Part shown: positions 31,736 through 43,900 of the stretch, piece after piece
How positions within the stretch are numbered: the first letter of the stretch is position 1
Layout: each line of letters opens with the position of its first letter
Source: Posidonia oceanica
Lineage: Eukaryota; Streptophyta; Magnoliopsida; Alismatales; Posidoniaceae
Direction of reading: 5' to 3'
Length of the DNA: 64,000 bases
Assembly (NCBI GenBank): GCA_037176725.1
Contig: JAZBRS010000049.1
Location: forward strand, 32,604,001 to 32,668,000
Notes under the pieces: model-generated
Seen by the model: only the letters and a program-made list of their open reading frames with translations
Databases searched by the model: none
Told to the model about the DNA's origin: nothing
Position numbers and translations under genes: made by a program

Positions 31736-32271
31736 ACTGAGAAAAGAAGGAATGAAGAAAAGATGATGGTTTTATTGGTTTTGTAAGTTCTTCTACAATA
31801 TTCCGTAATAATATCACAATTAGCATTTGAAGAAGTTGTAGCTTGGAAACTGTGGAAGTTAAGGATGGCACATGGAAGATGGTAAAGCAAAGATGGCAAA
31901 GCATATAATATCTTGGGCTTCTACTACAAGTCGCAATTCAAATATATTTGGGGGAACATCATCGAATTGTACATCAGTGAAATAGGAACTCATGCAACCA
32001 AAAATAACTTTGTGAATTCATTGCATGTGAATAACTTTGTATGCCATTTTCTAGGAGGGTTGCAAAATGTTACTATGCCATTTTGGCATTTTCACAAACA
32101 TGTTGTAGATGTCCACAATCAAAGGATACCCACATATGAACTCAAAATGCAGTGAATCTAAAATGCTTTCAATCATTTTCATTCATTAGAGATAAGATAC
32201 AAAGCAATACTAATCATTAATTCAACTATAAGCCACTTCATTTTCACAAGAAACATAGTGAAGATTGTGTA

Positions 32272-32541
32272 TTATGCAATCATAGTGGGATTTTGCACTT
32301 TGAGAGTGGCATTTGGAAATGTAACTTTACTTTCAAGCATGCCAATTTTCTCCAAGAGGATGTTGACGACCTCAATGCCACGTTCAGTGAGTGGAGGATC
32401 CACCCATTCAAATAACCCACACCCATTTTGCCAAAATCTTTTGTAGCCGTGGAATTTCCGTCCAAGATTCTCCGACGTCCACGAAGTCACCAATGGCGAC
32501 TCCAAATTGCAGTAAAAATGGAGGAGCAAAGCTTTTGGCAA
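32272..32541 (-). pseudogene. GRF-type zinc-finger protein remnant
   Basis: The 89-residue minus-strand frame reads CNLESPLVTSWTSENLGRKF then HGYKRFWQNGCGLFEWVDPP. It fits the GRF zinc finger (C-x-C, TSWT, NPGRRF, C, CGFFEWVD) seen in many short plant and transposon-linked proteins. Some zinc ligands are missing (Tyr at HGY where Cys is expected), so the finger is probably non-functional. Trailing sequence GIEVVNILLEKIGMLESKV looks like a short coiled coil. It may belong to a transposon or a captured gene fragment. Confidence 0.6.
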
Positions 32542-32569
32542 GGATCGGAGGTGGAGTTGGAGGAGCTCA

Positions 32570-32765
32570 TGATTCAGTGAGTGGAAGAAGAATAAGAAGA
32601 AGAAGAAAAAGAAGAAGAAGAGGGCTGGAGGGTGTTTTCAGTTAGTGGAAGAAGAAGATGATGATGATGATGATGATGAGGAGGAGGAGGAAGAGGGTTG
32701 GCGGATGTTTTCAGTGAGTGGAAGAAGAAAAATAAGAAGAAGGAGGAGGAGAAGGGATGAGGGGC
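32570..32765. repeat. tandem GAA/GAT-rich repeat, three units
   Basis: TTCAGTGAGTGGAAGAAGAA-like starts recur at about 32573, 32638 and 32711; each is followed by purine-rich triplet runs (GAA, GAT, GAG). The middle unit has about seven GAT. Confidence 0.8.
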
Positions 32766-34788
32766 ATTTTCATCCTAAATTATTGTAAAACTATAAAAAC
32801 TTAACAGAAATACTAAATTGTGAAATGTTGGAAGTTGAGAGTACCAAACTGAACTCTTTTAAAGTTTAGGATAGTAAAGTGAGAATAAGGTATAGTTTAG
32901 GGTACCAACATGACAATAGTTCTTGTTAAAATTATGATTCTATACAATTTTAGGGTCTAATTTGCAATTTCAGTAAAAATTCATATATACAAGGGTTGTT
33001 GTGTAATTTCAAACAAACTTTCATTGTTGTATTTCAAAATTATCAATCCATAATCTGATATTATTAAATATGCAATGATATACATCAACATCTTATCTTA
33101 CTATCTTACTATCACACCAAGCGATGACATCTTTCTTTAAAACAAGGGAAGGTAAGGAAATAGCTATCTTCCGTACTCATGTTTTCTTGGATTTATTTAT
33201 TAACTTTTAAAATTTTGAATTCCTACATTATGTCTAGTTTTCTTAAGTTCTTTCTTTTATTCTCTTATTTATTCCTAATTGTCCTCTACTCTACCCGCTC
33301 TCCCATGAAAACTTCCACCTATGAATTTCCATAAATAAGAAAACTATAGAAAGAGTACGAGAGAGAAGGTTTTTCGTTTTGATTTATTAATGATGAATGT
33401 TTCTTAATTTTCCCCTCTATCAATGTCTCTCAATAAATAAATAAAAGAAGAAGAAAGATTGAACGAGTCAAATAATTTATCATTTTTAAAGTATCTTAGT
33501 CTTTGCATATCTAATTGAAAAAATATTTTTGTAAACTTGGTCATTTTTATATTCATAAAACAATTTGTAATAGATTTTAAAATCTTAGTTTTTCGCAATC
33601 ACTATATATATATATATATATTACAATTTTTCTTTAGATCACAGTCATTAAATTAAAGTTTTAATATTCTAAACTTTATTTACAGAGAACACAATAAATA
33701 ATAATTTCACATCTCAATGTTTGCTCTTCATTTTTTATGAATTATGGATTGCTTAGTATTTCTTATTTCTTTTTCTCGTAGGATTGTGAAACATTCACTT
33801 ATTTATGAGTATTTTTTGGTTCCATGTTTATAAAAACATTATAAATGTTTATAAGTTGTTTTTGAATAAAAATCAAGTTCAACAAAAAAATTTCAACATT
33901 TTTACATGGGAATTACTCTTGTTTTGAGTTTTCCTATAGTATTCAGACAAACATAAATATATTAGCATGTAAAGTTTTCAACTACTATTAACACTTTTAC
34001 TTCTTCTTTTTTTAATATTTTCATAATTAATAAAAAATACAATCATTATTTTTTACTTATAGTGTAGATCAAGAACTAAATAGAATGATGTTAGACAAGT
34101 GATATGACATTAAATTAAATTAGAGATAGAAGTTAGACAAGAAACTTACAAATAACAGTTAATTTTACGTAAACAACAATCTCATGGAAACTAATAATTT
34201 GTTTTCGTATTTTGTATTATTTTTCCTAATAGTTGTTTATTCATAAAGTAGGTAGCAATTAATGTATGAACACCCATTTTAGAATCCATAATGTTATTAT
34301 GAAGTTGTATAATTTTTTTATTTTTTAGTTATCCTAAAACTATTTTTAAGTGTTTGTGATACTCAAAATTGATATGCATATAAACTTATAATAAGTCATT
34401 TTTCACTTTTTATGCACCATGATTTTTCGTTTGTTATTAAGCGTAGACCTACATTCATAACCAAATGAATGAAATAATCAATAAGGATCTAGTCGTAAAT
34501 CAGTCTCTGTAGTTCACAAATTAGGAATTGAATAATAAAATTTTACATAGTTTAAGGATGTTTCTGTAATATTACAAAATATTTAGTAATCTACAAGGAT
34601 TTAGACTTGAATCAAATGCTGAAATACAAAATTAAGGACTAATATGTAACACTTGATAATATTAGATTATTAACTTTGATAACTTTAGAGAAATCATAAA
34701 CTATCATGCTACACATGTTATTCATCATTTCACCTTCTATGTATTTCCTGTGCATAAGCATTTATTCTGGATGCAGGTATTTAGATAG
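32766..34788. other. AT-rich intergenic stretch
   Basis: No coding domain found. It includes a TA microsatellite at about 33603-33622. Nothing else I can support. Confidence 0.5.
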
Positions 34789-35548
34789 TATTAGGGGTGT
34801 ATATGGGTTCAGGTTGACTCGAAAATTAAATAATTCTGACCCATACAAGTTGAGTTTTTTGTATCATGGGTTGGATATAGATCAAAAAATCTCAACCTGA
34901 ACTTTTTGGGTTGGGTATGGGTTACAAGGACGAGTTACCCGATTCGACCCAAAATCTGAAAGTATATATATAATTATTTATTTATATTTATAAATGCATA
35001 TTATATATATAATTAATTATTTATAAAATCTTAATCTCTTCTCTCCAAATTCTTATGGTTATTCTAAATTTCTAATGATAATTACGAATCATTTTAAACA
35101 CGTGTTGCACTGTTGATGTGCATTTGAACAAAATAGGAAAATTCTTGTGATTCATCAAGTTACAAAAGAATCTGATTGTTCACCATTTTTCCATGAATTA
35201 TTTATTTAGAGTGATAATTTATATTAGTCAAGGCATGTTGTTAAATCATGTCTTTCTCTACAATATAATCAGATTGTTCACAATTTTATGTTTGTTATTA
35301 GTGTTGTATATTGTTGTATATTTTTATACAGTATGTTATAAATGTAATCTTTAGTTCTTAATAAGTACATATAAAATCCGAGAACCGACCTGACCCAACC
35401 CGACTCAACCTAAAGTTTGTAGGTCAGTTAAGTTGGGTCTATACTGAGGTTGGGTTGGGTATGGATCTAAAATTATCCAATTTGAACAATTTAGGTTCAG
35501 TTATGGGTTAATCCTTAATCTGACCTGACTTAACCCATGTAACCCCTA
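34789..35548. mobile_element. hAT-like non-autonomous element, TIR TAGGGG
   Basis: Left end TTAGGGGTGTATATGGGTT and right end AACCCATGTAACCCCTA are inverted and imperfect (TAGGGGT...ATGGGTT). Flanks TTAGATAG (34781-34788) and TTAGATAC (35549-35556) match at 7 of 8 positions, the 8-bp target duplication of hAT elements. The interior repeats TTGGGT/ACCCAA and TTCAGGTTG motifs; no transposase. Confidence 0.75.
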
Positions 35549-36186
35549 TTAGATACTGTTTGATATGGATTTAGCAAAGCCTATGACTACCAACTCATGT
35601 AATAACATGATTACTCAAGGACTTGAACACAAAAAACCCCACACCACCATCCTCAAGCTGCAACTCTAGTTCCCACATGACCGAAACTCAAACAGAGAGA
35701 TCGGTGATCAACTACCTCCCTACCGGCTACTTCACCGTCATTGATACACCGACGTTGACGTTCGACAATTGTTAATGCCAACCATCATCTCCATCTCCTA
35801 GGTTTTCCAAACGAAGGAGTGAGGTTATTCCAGACGAAGGAGTGAAGAACCCAATTGGGGAAAACAACCCAAACTCAACAATTACCACCCCACATACCTT
35901 TCACAGACAAGTTCTTTCCGTTCCCATGTCGCCGTTGCTTGACAGCACCTCCGATCTTCAGTAAGTTCTCCTTTACTTCCTCACGCTCTCGATTTCACAA
36001 TTCAAATGGAAGAAGTAAGGCTTCTGTATATAGCCTCAAGCAACTTCCTATCATTACTACCTTATTAACACCTATAGACCAAAAGACCACAAAACTCCAG
36101 TCAATTCAATCCACAATGCCCTTAATCCTCATTGGAAATCCAAAACGACGCCATCGTAACACGCCCGCTTTGATCTTGACTCCTTG
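35549..36186. other. region upstream of the TSR1-like fragment
   Basis: More GC-balanced than its surroundings, with TTCTGTATATAGCC at about 36023-36036. It may be promoter and leader carried with the fragment at 36187. No independent coding domain recognised. Confidence 0.35.
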
Positions 36187-36273
36187 ATGGGGAAATCGTT
36201 GCAGGTGCACAAGTCCCACAAGAAGACACGCTTTGCCTCCAAAGCATCTCATCATGTCCACGGAGGCTAGTGG
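36187..36273 (+). pseudogene. TSR1-like N-terminal fragment
   Basis: An ATG at 36187 opens a 28-codon frame, MGKSLQVHKSHKKTRFASKA followed by SHHVHGG and a TAG. From memory, plant TSR1 (a GTPase-like protein of 40S ribosome maturation) starts with MGxSxVQVNKxHKTRFxSKS and continues with HKT-type residues; the resemblance covers about 25 residues. Right after VH the homology ends and a repeat-like sequence begins (36275 on), so the exon is broken. It is probably a captured or truncated first exon rather than a working gene, because no further TSR1 sequence is seen. Such a short match could still be misassigned. Confidence 0.5.
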
Positions 36274-36274
36274 G

Positions 36275-36400
36275 GTCTTACTTCTTAGACCCTACGGGAC
36301 TTCTGCAAAAATAACACAAGTATTGGACTCTTTCGAAATTTACCAACAAAACTACCAAAACCCGGTTCGATCTTCGTCGTTCCTGCGCCGCAGCTATCTC
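36275..36400 (-). repeat. repeat-like junction sequence
   Basis: The minus strand reads TAGTTTTGTTGGTAAATTTC, a type of sequence I associate with plant transposon ends, between the TSR1-like fragment and the CTC-rich array. Assignment tentative. Confidence 0.3.
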
Positions 36401-36404
36401 CCAC

Positions 36405-36800
36405 ACAGCCTCCTCCTCCTCCTCCTCCTCCTCCCGAGTCCCGCCGACACAGCCTCCACCTCCTCCTCCTCCTCCTCCAGCCGGCGGCACAGCCTCCTCC
36501 TCCTCCTCTCGAGTCCCGCCGGCACAGGCGCACAGCCTCCTCCTCCTCTTCCTCCGCTCCTCGGCTCCTCCTCCTGCCGGCGGCACAGCGTCCTCCTCCT
36601 CCCGCCGGCATAGGTGCACAACCTCCTCCTCCTACTCCTCCCGTCGGCCGCCAGGCACAGCCTCCTCCTCCTCCTCCTCCTCCCGCCGGCACAGGTGGAC
36701 AACCTCCTCCTCCTCCTCCTCCTCCTCCCGCCGGTCGCCGGACACAGCCTCCTCCTCCTCGTCCTCCCGCAGGCAGTCCGGCACAGCCTCCTGCCCTCCT
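36405..36800. repeat. CTC-rich minisatellite
   Basis: Runs of (CTC)n alternate with CCGCCGGC and GGCACAGC blocks; roughly nine blocks. The minus strand is a long GGA/GGAGG tract. Many long frames on both strands here are poly-Leu, poly-Gly or poly-Glu translations of the repeat and are not genes. Confidence 0.9.
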
Positions 36801-37655
36801 CCAGTCTGAATTAGGAACTGTGAAGTGTGAAGTAGGGGCGTAGGGCACACTGTGGGCAAGGACACAAGGTGCAATAGTGCAATGCCTTATTTTTTGACTT
36901 TTTGTGTTTTATTTTTGAATAATTTGGAACTGTGTTTATGTGAATTAGGATGCTTGATCTAATATGAATTAGTTTTTTCATGCATATCAAGGCTTGGTGC
37001 CAATTGCCAAAGCTGGTTGAGTGGTTGTACACTAGTACTTTGTGTTCAGGGAGTTCCGATTTTGATATATTGGAATTAGAGTATTGGTTATTGCAGGTGA
37101 GTAATGAGTTGTGTGTTAATTATTTTAGATGTTTTTGGAGATAATTATTCAAGTTAAATTTTTCTGAGATTTCATACTTATGTTTAGTGCTTACTGTCTT
37201 TTTTGTCTTTTTTGTCTTGTTTGATCATATTTTCAGTTACTTGTTCTTCATTCATGGATTGTAATGATGATATATTATATTTGTTTGGAACTTTTATAAA
37301 AGTACCACTCCCCAAACAGGTAAGCACTCGGTGATCACCACCTCTTCTTCCTCCATGTGCTGGTTATCTTTCATTCACACTACCAACGCTTCCTTCCTTT
37401 GTGGCTTCTAGACAAGGGCCAGATTTCCAAGGAGCAGAAGCATGTGGGGAACAAGATGATATCTATTGCTAATTTGTTTTCGTCCTCTAAATGCCCGTGT
37501 ACTGCAGTTTTGAATATCTGATAGAAGTTCCTGAGAACTCAATTGTTCAAGTCACAATTGCTTAAGAGGGCTCTGCTAGTACTAATAAATAATAAGAGAT
37601 AGGACGCAGCAGCAGCAACTGTTGTTGACGCCTCTTCCAATAACTACCAATACTA
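36801..37655 (+). promoter_or_regulatory. probable promoter and 5' UTR region of GTF3C3
   Basis: No gene domain is visible. Sequence immediately before the start codon (CAGCAGCAGCAACTG and on) is leader-like. A short frame near 37412 (DKGQISKEQKHVGNK) looks protein-like but I do not recognise it. I cannot place the transcription start. The last 25 bases before the ATG match a segment of a copia-type LTR at 12439. Confidence 0.4.
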
Positions 37656-37942
37656 ATGGAGGAAGAGATGGACGGGAACAAGGATTTGGTGGGGGAGCAG
37701 GAAGAGAGGGCGGCGATGGAGGAAGATGGCGGGGGGATGGTGGAAGAGGAGGAGGAGGAGGAGGAAGAAGAAGATGATGATGGCGACGAGGATGAAGACG
37801 AAGGGGAGGAAGGAGAGAACGAGATGGATCCTCTGGATTACGTTGACGAAGAGTTCAGGATGGGGACTTACCAGCAGTTCTCAAGCCTCGAGTATGAAGC
37901 ACTCGCCGAAAAGAAGCGTAGAGCGCTCCACGAACAGCAAAG
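37656..37942 (+). CDS. GTF3C3: GTF3C3 exon 1
   Basis: Codes residues 1-95: MEEEMDGNKDLVGEQEERAA, a run of Glu and Asp, then MDPLDYVDEEFRMGTYQQFS. Ends AAAG before gtgtgt, phase 2. The start is the first ATG of this frame; five codons later a second ATG could also serve. Confidence 0.85.
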
Positions 37943-40900
37943 GTGTGTGGAATGAACTCTCTTTATTTACTACTAATAGTAACAACTCATCGGAATTCCA
38001 AAGAAACGATGAATTTGTCAATATTCTTGCTTGGACTTGTGTTATGAGCCGTTTGAATGATCTTTATGGGTTTCCGGCTTGTTTTATATTTTTTCTTTTG
38101 TTTGTAGCGAACTTATGTCTGATTTGGATGGCCTAGTATTGTCGCCGAGTATTTGTTTGTATGTTGCCTGTACAGTTTCTAATGTGTAGATAAGTAAATA
38201 TCAGACATTGTGGCTTCTGCTTGCTGTGAGCTATTAGATATAGGAGAAGTGTTGTGGTTTAAAAACTTTTGGATAATAGGTGGTCAGTGTTTTTTTTTCA
38301 TGAAAATTCTATTTCCTTGCAAAATATTATATTATTACACTAGTTTACTTGCTGACAATGAGAAGGATCACGATAGCATGATCAGGGAACGCAAAGCTAC
38401 ACAACTATAGAAATGGTTCAACCATTCTTTATGGCTTGTAGAGCATTTTCACAAATATGAAAAAGAGGCTTGCAACTGCAGCTATTTTGGACTATTATGC
38501 AGATAGTATTTCGTTGTTCTGTAATCATTCAATTTGGCTTCACTTGGAAGTTCTCTACAAATCGCAAGCCCACCAAGTTGCATTCTTGAACACAACTTGT
38601 AGGAGAAGAAATCTATGCCGCATGTTACACAACGGGATTTTGATCCCTGAACCCAATAAGGAATTATATATAAAGAATAAATGAGCTAAAGAAGAATGGG
38701 AGAAGTGGACAATGCCGTAAAGGTTAGATGGCTCAGACTTCCAAGGAAACATTAGAAATGGACGATATATGATGATGTATGCAACAACCTTAGAGTAGGT
38801 GATCTAAGACATGACCTTGGAAGATGAAACATTGTAAGAGGGCACCGATCATGGCTTGATGCTTGAACAATTCGATGATCAAGTCAAGATGTAAGATGAG
38901 AAGAACGAAGTAGGATGTTTTCTTTAGGCATCCTTATGTGGTACATGAGGATTGTAGAGTTCCTTTTCTAGGATATTCAAGTTCTTTAGTTCGGAAACCT
39001 TACTTCCATCTCGTATCTCTACATAGATCCATGAGATCTTCTTTTATATGCGAGGAAACTCCTGAGGAAAGCATACGAGGGATCGAGATCTTCTCTTATC
39101 AGTTAGTTGGGATTTGCCTATTACAATATCATTCCCAAATAATTCATTTGAAGCAAAATATTCTAGATATCATTCTCTATGTCCTTAGCAAACAGACACG
39201 GATGCAACTTTGCAAGTGTCGACCTTATATCATAAGGGGAGCATTTCTCAATTGTTGATTATTATGCATAGTCTCTAGGGGTGCACACGGTTTGTCAGAA
39301 CCAAACCGAGCCGTATGTGTATTTGGAACCAAATCGAATCGAACCATCCAAAAAGTGGTTGATTCGGTTCAGTTCTCAGTTTTCAATCTAAATATCTATA
39401 AAAAATGCCATCATAAATTCATAATCTAGTATGTTATAATCCCTAAGGCTTTCCCAATTGTTGTGGCTATCAAATAACTGCCACCTCTGTCTATTGCCTA
39501 AGGTTGTTATACTATAACACAACTAATATAAATAAGCCCTGTTGTCATATGTTATAACTTATAACACAAATAATATAACAGTTATAGCATAGCTTTTCCA
39601 AATTCCAACCCTGTAGTCAACTTAGATGTTAGTATGGCTTATAAAAGGCATTTGACAGATATGGTCCAAATACTTCTACACGACGGGCGTGGGGAAAAAT
39701 AGGGAAAATGAAGGAAATATGGGGAAAAATATGGGGAGTGGAGCACGAGGGAAACTAAGCACAAGTATGAAGGAAATATGAGGAAAAATACTTTCAGAAG
39801 AAGAAACCAAGAGAGAAACAAACCAAATCCTCAGGAGTGGAGCACGATGATGACGGCATGTTGGACTGCTGGAGGAGTGGAGCACGACGGGCGACAGCAT
39901 GTTGGAGGAGTGGAGCATCGAGTGGCGAGCGACGTTGGTTCTCTGCTAGATTGTCGGAGGAGTAGAGCACGACGAGTGACGGCACGTTGGAGGAGTGGAG
40001 CACAAGTGCACATCGGCACATTGGACTGCTGGAGGAGTGGAGTACGACAGGCGACGGCATGCTGGAGGAGTGGAGCATCGAACGGCGAACGGTGTCGGTT
40101 TTCTGCCAGACTGACACTCTCGTCTCTCGATTTGGGAATGGGAAATGCTGATTGCCGAAATGTGAAGTTAAGGCTTAGGGTTTTGAAATGAAATATGTGT
40201 TTATATTACTTTGAATAAAAATGAATGGTGGAGATTTAAACCCATTTAATCGGTAGAGATGTAAAATAAATATATATATATAAATAAATATTGATATATG
40301 ATCGGTTCTAGATATGGTTAAGTTCTTGGTTCAGTTAACCATACCTAGAACCAAGAATTGAATCACTAAAAACGGTTTCAAATTTGAGAACCTAACCGAA
40401 CCATTAAACAAATCTAAACCAGACCGAAACCGAACCATAAAAAATGGTTCAATTCGGTTTGGTTAACCGAACCGTAACCATGTGCACCCCTATTAGTCTT
40501 CCTAAAAGTTTAGTTCTAATAGCTTCCAGTAGAAAATATTTAATACCTTTCCCATGGTTAAATCCTACCTTGGTTTAAAAAATTGATTTGTTTTTTTCCT
40601 AAACAATTTTACATAATGGGGCTAAGGACTAATTGATATATTGCTTGTTTCTTTGCCTATTCTACTTTTTCGACTAGAAAACAATTTGATACCTTTCATA
40701 TGTCTGTTTAAGTAGACCATCGTCCAACCGCCTTCATCAGATTGATTGGGTTGTTGGTGATCATGACTCCTCTAACGTGTATCCCTAAGCCATCCTCCTC
40801 TCCTTTGTTGATCCCTAAAGCTCTCTGCAATTGTGCTTCCCAAAGGTATAACCACCACCATTCTCACTCTTGGATCCCTCCCGTCGTCTCTCATCCCTCT

Positions 40901-43900
40901 CTCTTTTCCTTGCCATGGTGACCGCTGAGAAGTCAAAGCACATTGGAGGGTGGAGGCTACATAAACAAAGGGCCGATGAGGATGTTTAGCAGTAAAGGGC
41001 TGTCGGAGAATGGAGAAATTGCACCACTGTGGGGAAGGGCCAACGATTAGAACGTAAACTTAGAACATCACGAGTTGATTGAGGACATGATTTTAGGAGA
41101 GTATCATGGGAAGGAGATTCAAAACCTCGATTTGAATCTAGATGTAACGGTTCCTTCGTCTGTGGAGGTGGAAGAAGCAGTAAGGGAGGAGTTGGCGAGG
41201 AAGACGACAAAGGCTCGGATAGAGGATGTAGTTACAAAGAAATTAATTTCCCTATCTCCAGAAGAATTCTCTCCTGATCCTTTTGGGATTTGGGATGTAT
41301 TGGGTGGAAGACACAAGAGAAGACATGTGGCAGCAAGGAAGGGAAGGATACAAAACAAAGAAACTGTAGAATAGGGAAAATGTGTGGGAAACTGCATGGG
41401 TCCCATGTGGGATGGAAAGTTTTTATTGCTGAGAGAACAACACACAAGTGAAGTGGAGGATGGGACGCACAAGAGATCATGTCCTTGAAGAGTTGACTAT
41501 GGTGGAGGGAGTGAGTCACGTGGAAAACAATGACGAAGATGGACTTTATTCCCCATCTCAGCCTATCTGTTACCCATCATCAGAAGAGACAGAGGTGCTA
41601 CAGTGGAAAGATGACACAGTTATGGATAGGTGTGCCACCTTAGGTGACAACATGCATGGTCAAATTAAAGATTTTAAGAAGAAATGGGCCATCCTCGAGG
41701 AAGAAGATGCAAGTGGATGTCAATACCAGAGAGCAATCAGATGTTTCCCAATGAAGATAATCTCATGAAACATCATGGTGTGTAATGACATCCTTAAACA
41801 GAGAATTGTTGGACAATACGTGAAAAAACATGGGGTGTTGGTTTTTATTTTGCAAGAAAAGAAGAAAATAAGATTTTCTGCAGCAATTCAGAGAAGATTA
41901 GGTGGCTTGAGAGTTGAGACTGGATACATTTGTGTGTAAAGAATCAATGAGCACATCTGGAGGAATTATGGTGGCATGGGAGAGCAAGTGGTTCAAGGAG
42001 GTAGATCATACGATTGGTGAGTTCTTGGTATCAATACTGTTCAGCAACTGTAGGGATGGCACTAGGTGGAATTGCATTGCAGTATATGGTCCTCAAGATT
42101 CACTAGGGAAGGCAGCTATGTTGGAGGAGCTATCGGCTATCAAGAATACATGGCCATACCAAACTTTGATTATAGGAGATTTTAACAGGATCTAGTGTCT
42201 AGATGAAAGTTCCAGTGGTGGTCCTCTTGCAGAAATTACACGATTATTTTCTTCATCGATTGAGAATTCATATTTACTTGACTTCAACGTTGTGAATCAT
42301 CGTTTCACGTGGACAACTTTCCAAACATGTGCTGCGATGTCAATGATAGATCTGGAGCTAGTGGATGGTGATTGGGAGGTGTAATATCCAAATGTGAGAG
42401 TATCTAGACCTCCAAGATCTTGTTCAGATCATATTCCATTATTGGTGGATACAAAGGGGATATATAAGAGTGGACCATTCAAAATGGAGTCTTCTTGGTT
42501 AAAGAATAAAGAATTCTGTGATCTGGTTGAGAGAGTGTGGAGATCGACACCAGAAGAAGGCTTGGTGGCACATAAAATTGCAATGCAATCAAAGAGAAGT
42601 CACAAGAGTGGGCAAAGGAATATAGAAGGAAGCAGAATGAAAAGAAAACGAAGATCATGGAGGAAATACAAGCACTGGACAAGAAAAAGGAGAGTAGTGG
42701 ATTATTGGAAGCTGACAGACAGAACTGAGCTTCACTGAAATGTGAAATGGAACAGATCATGGAGTTAGAGGAAATGGAATGGCAACAAAGATCAAGGGAA
42801 ATTTGGCTGAAAGAAGGAGACAACAACATGAGTTTCTTCCGTAAATGTGCTAATCAAGAGAAGGGTGAATCAAGTGGCTAGAATCTGTGTTGATTTTGAG
42901 ATCTTCGAAGGAGAGGCGGTGGAGATTGAGATGGCAAAGCACTTTAAAAAATTGTTCGAGAGAGACACTGGATGAAGACCAAGATAGGATGGTGTTCGAC
43001 TCCTGCAAGTATCACAAGAAGGGCAACAGAACCTTGTCTGACAGTTTACCAAAGAAGAGATTAAGGAGGTTTAATGGAAGGTGAGAAGTTGCCCGGACCA
43101 TATGATTTTCCTATGATTTTTTTCCAGTATTTTTGGGTGTTGGTTTCTGTAGATATGGAGCCTACAATGGCAGAATTTGAGAGACAGGAAACGAGGTATG
43201 ATTCCATCAATTTTTCTTTCCTATTCATGATCCCGAAGATCCAAGGTGCAGGAGAGATAGGGGACTTCTGACCAATAAGCTTGATCAACTGTGTAAGTAA
43301 TGAAGATCATTACAAAGATTTTAGCAAACAAGTTGTTGTGGGTTATAGAGATGATTATTGAACCAGCTCAGACAAGTTTTATTGCGAAGAGAAGTTTAGT
43401 GGATGGTTTTGTAGCTGCCCAAGAACGTATTTCGGAGTTTTGGAAGACAAGGAAGACGGGAGTAGTTTGCAAGATTGGTTTCAAGAAGGCTTTTGATAAT
43501 CTCAGCTGGAACTTTTTGTGGGATGTTTTAAAGCTCACAACTTTCCTTCAAAATGGATTTTTTGGATGAAGAAAATATTGGTAACCGGAAGAGGTTTGGT
43601 CCTTGTCAACAATACATCAAAGGGATACTTTCCTTTCGAAAAAGGAGTGCATCAAGGAGTTCCATTATCACCACTTCTTTTCAACTTAGGTGTGAATTGC
43701 ATATATGTGTGATAGAGCGATGTCGGATGGTTGGTTGGAAGGATGGAAGATAGGCAGCACACCAATCAAGGTGTCAATCCTTCAATCTGTCGATAACACA
43801 CTGATGTTATGTGATGCAGCAAAAGATCAGGTAGTTTGTTGAATCTTTTTTTATGAGGAATTTTGAGTTGTTATCAGGGTTCAAGATAAATTTCAAGAAG

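Noticed and set aside
36278..36874. Long Gly-, Glu- or Leu-rich frames on both strands
   Set aside because: All are translations of the CTC/GGA minisatellite.
37726..38136. Second long frame over exon 1
   Set aside because: Runs through the exon 1 donor into the intron; an alternate-frame translation of the acidic stretch.
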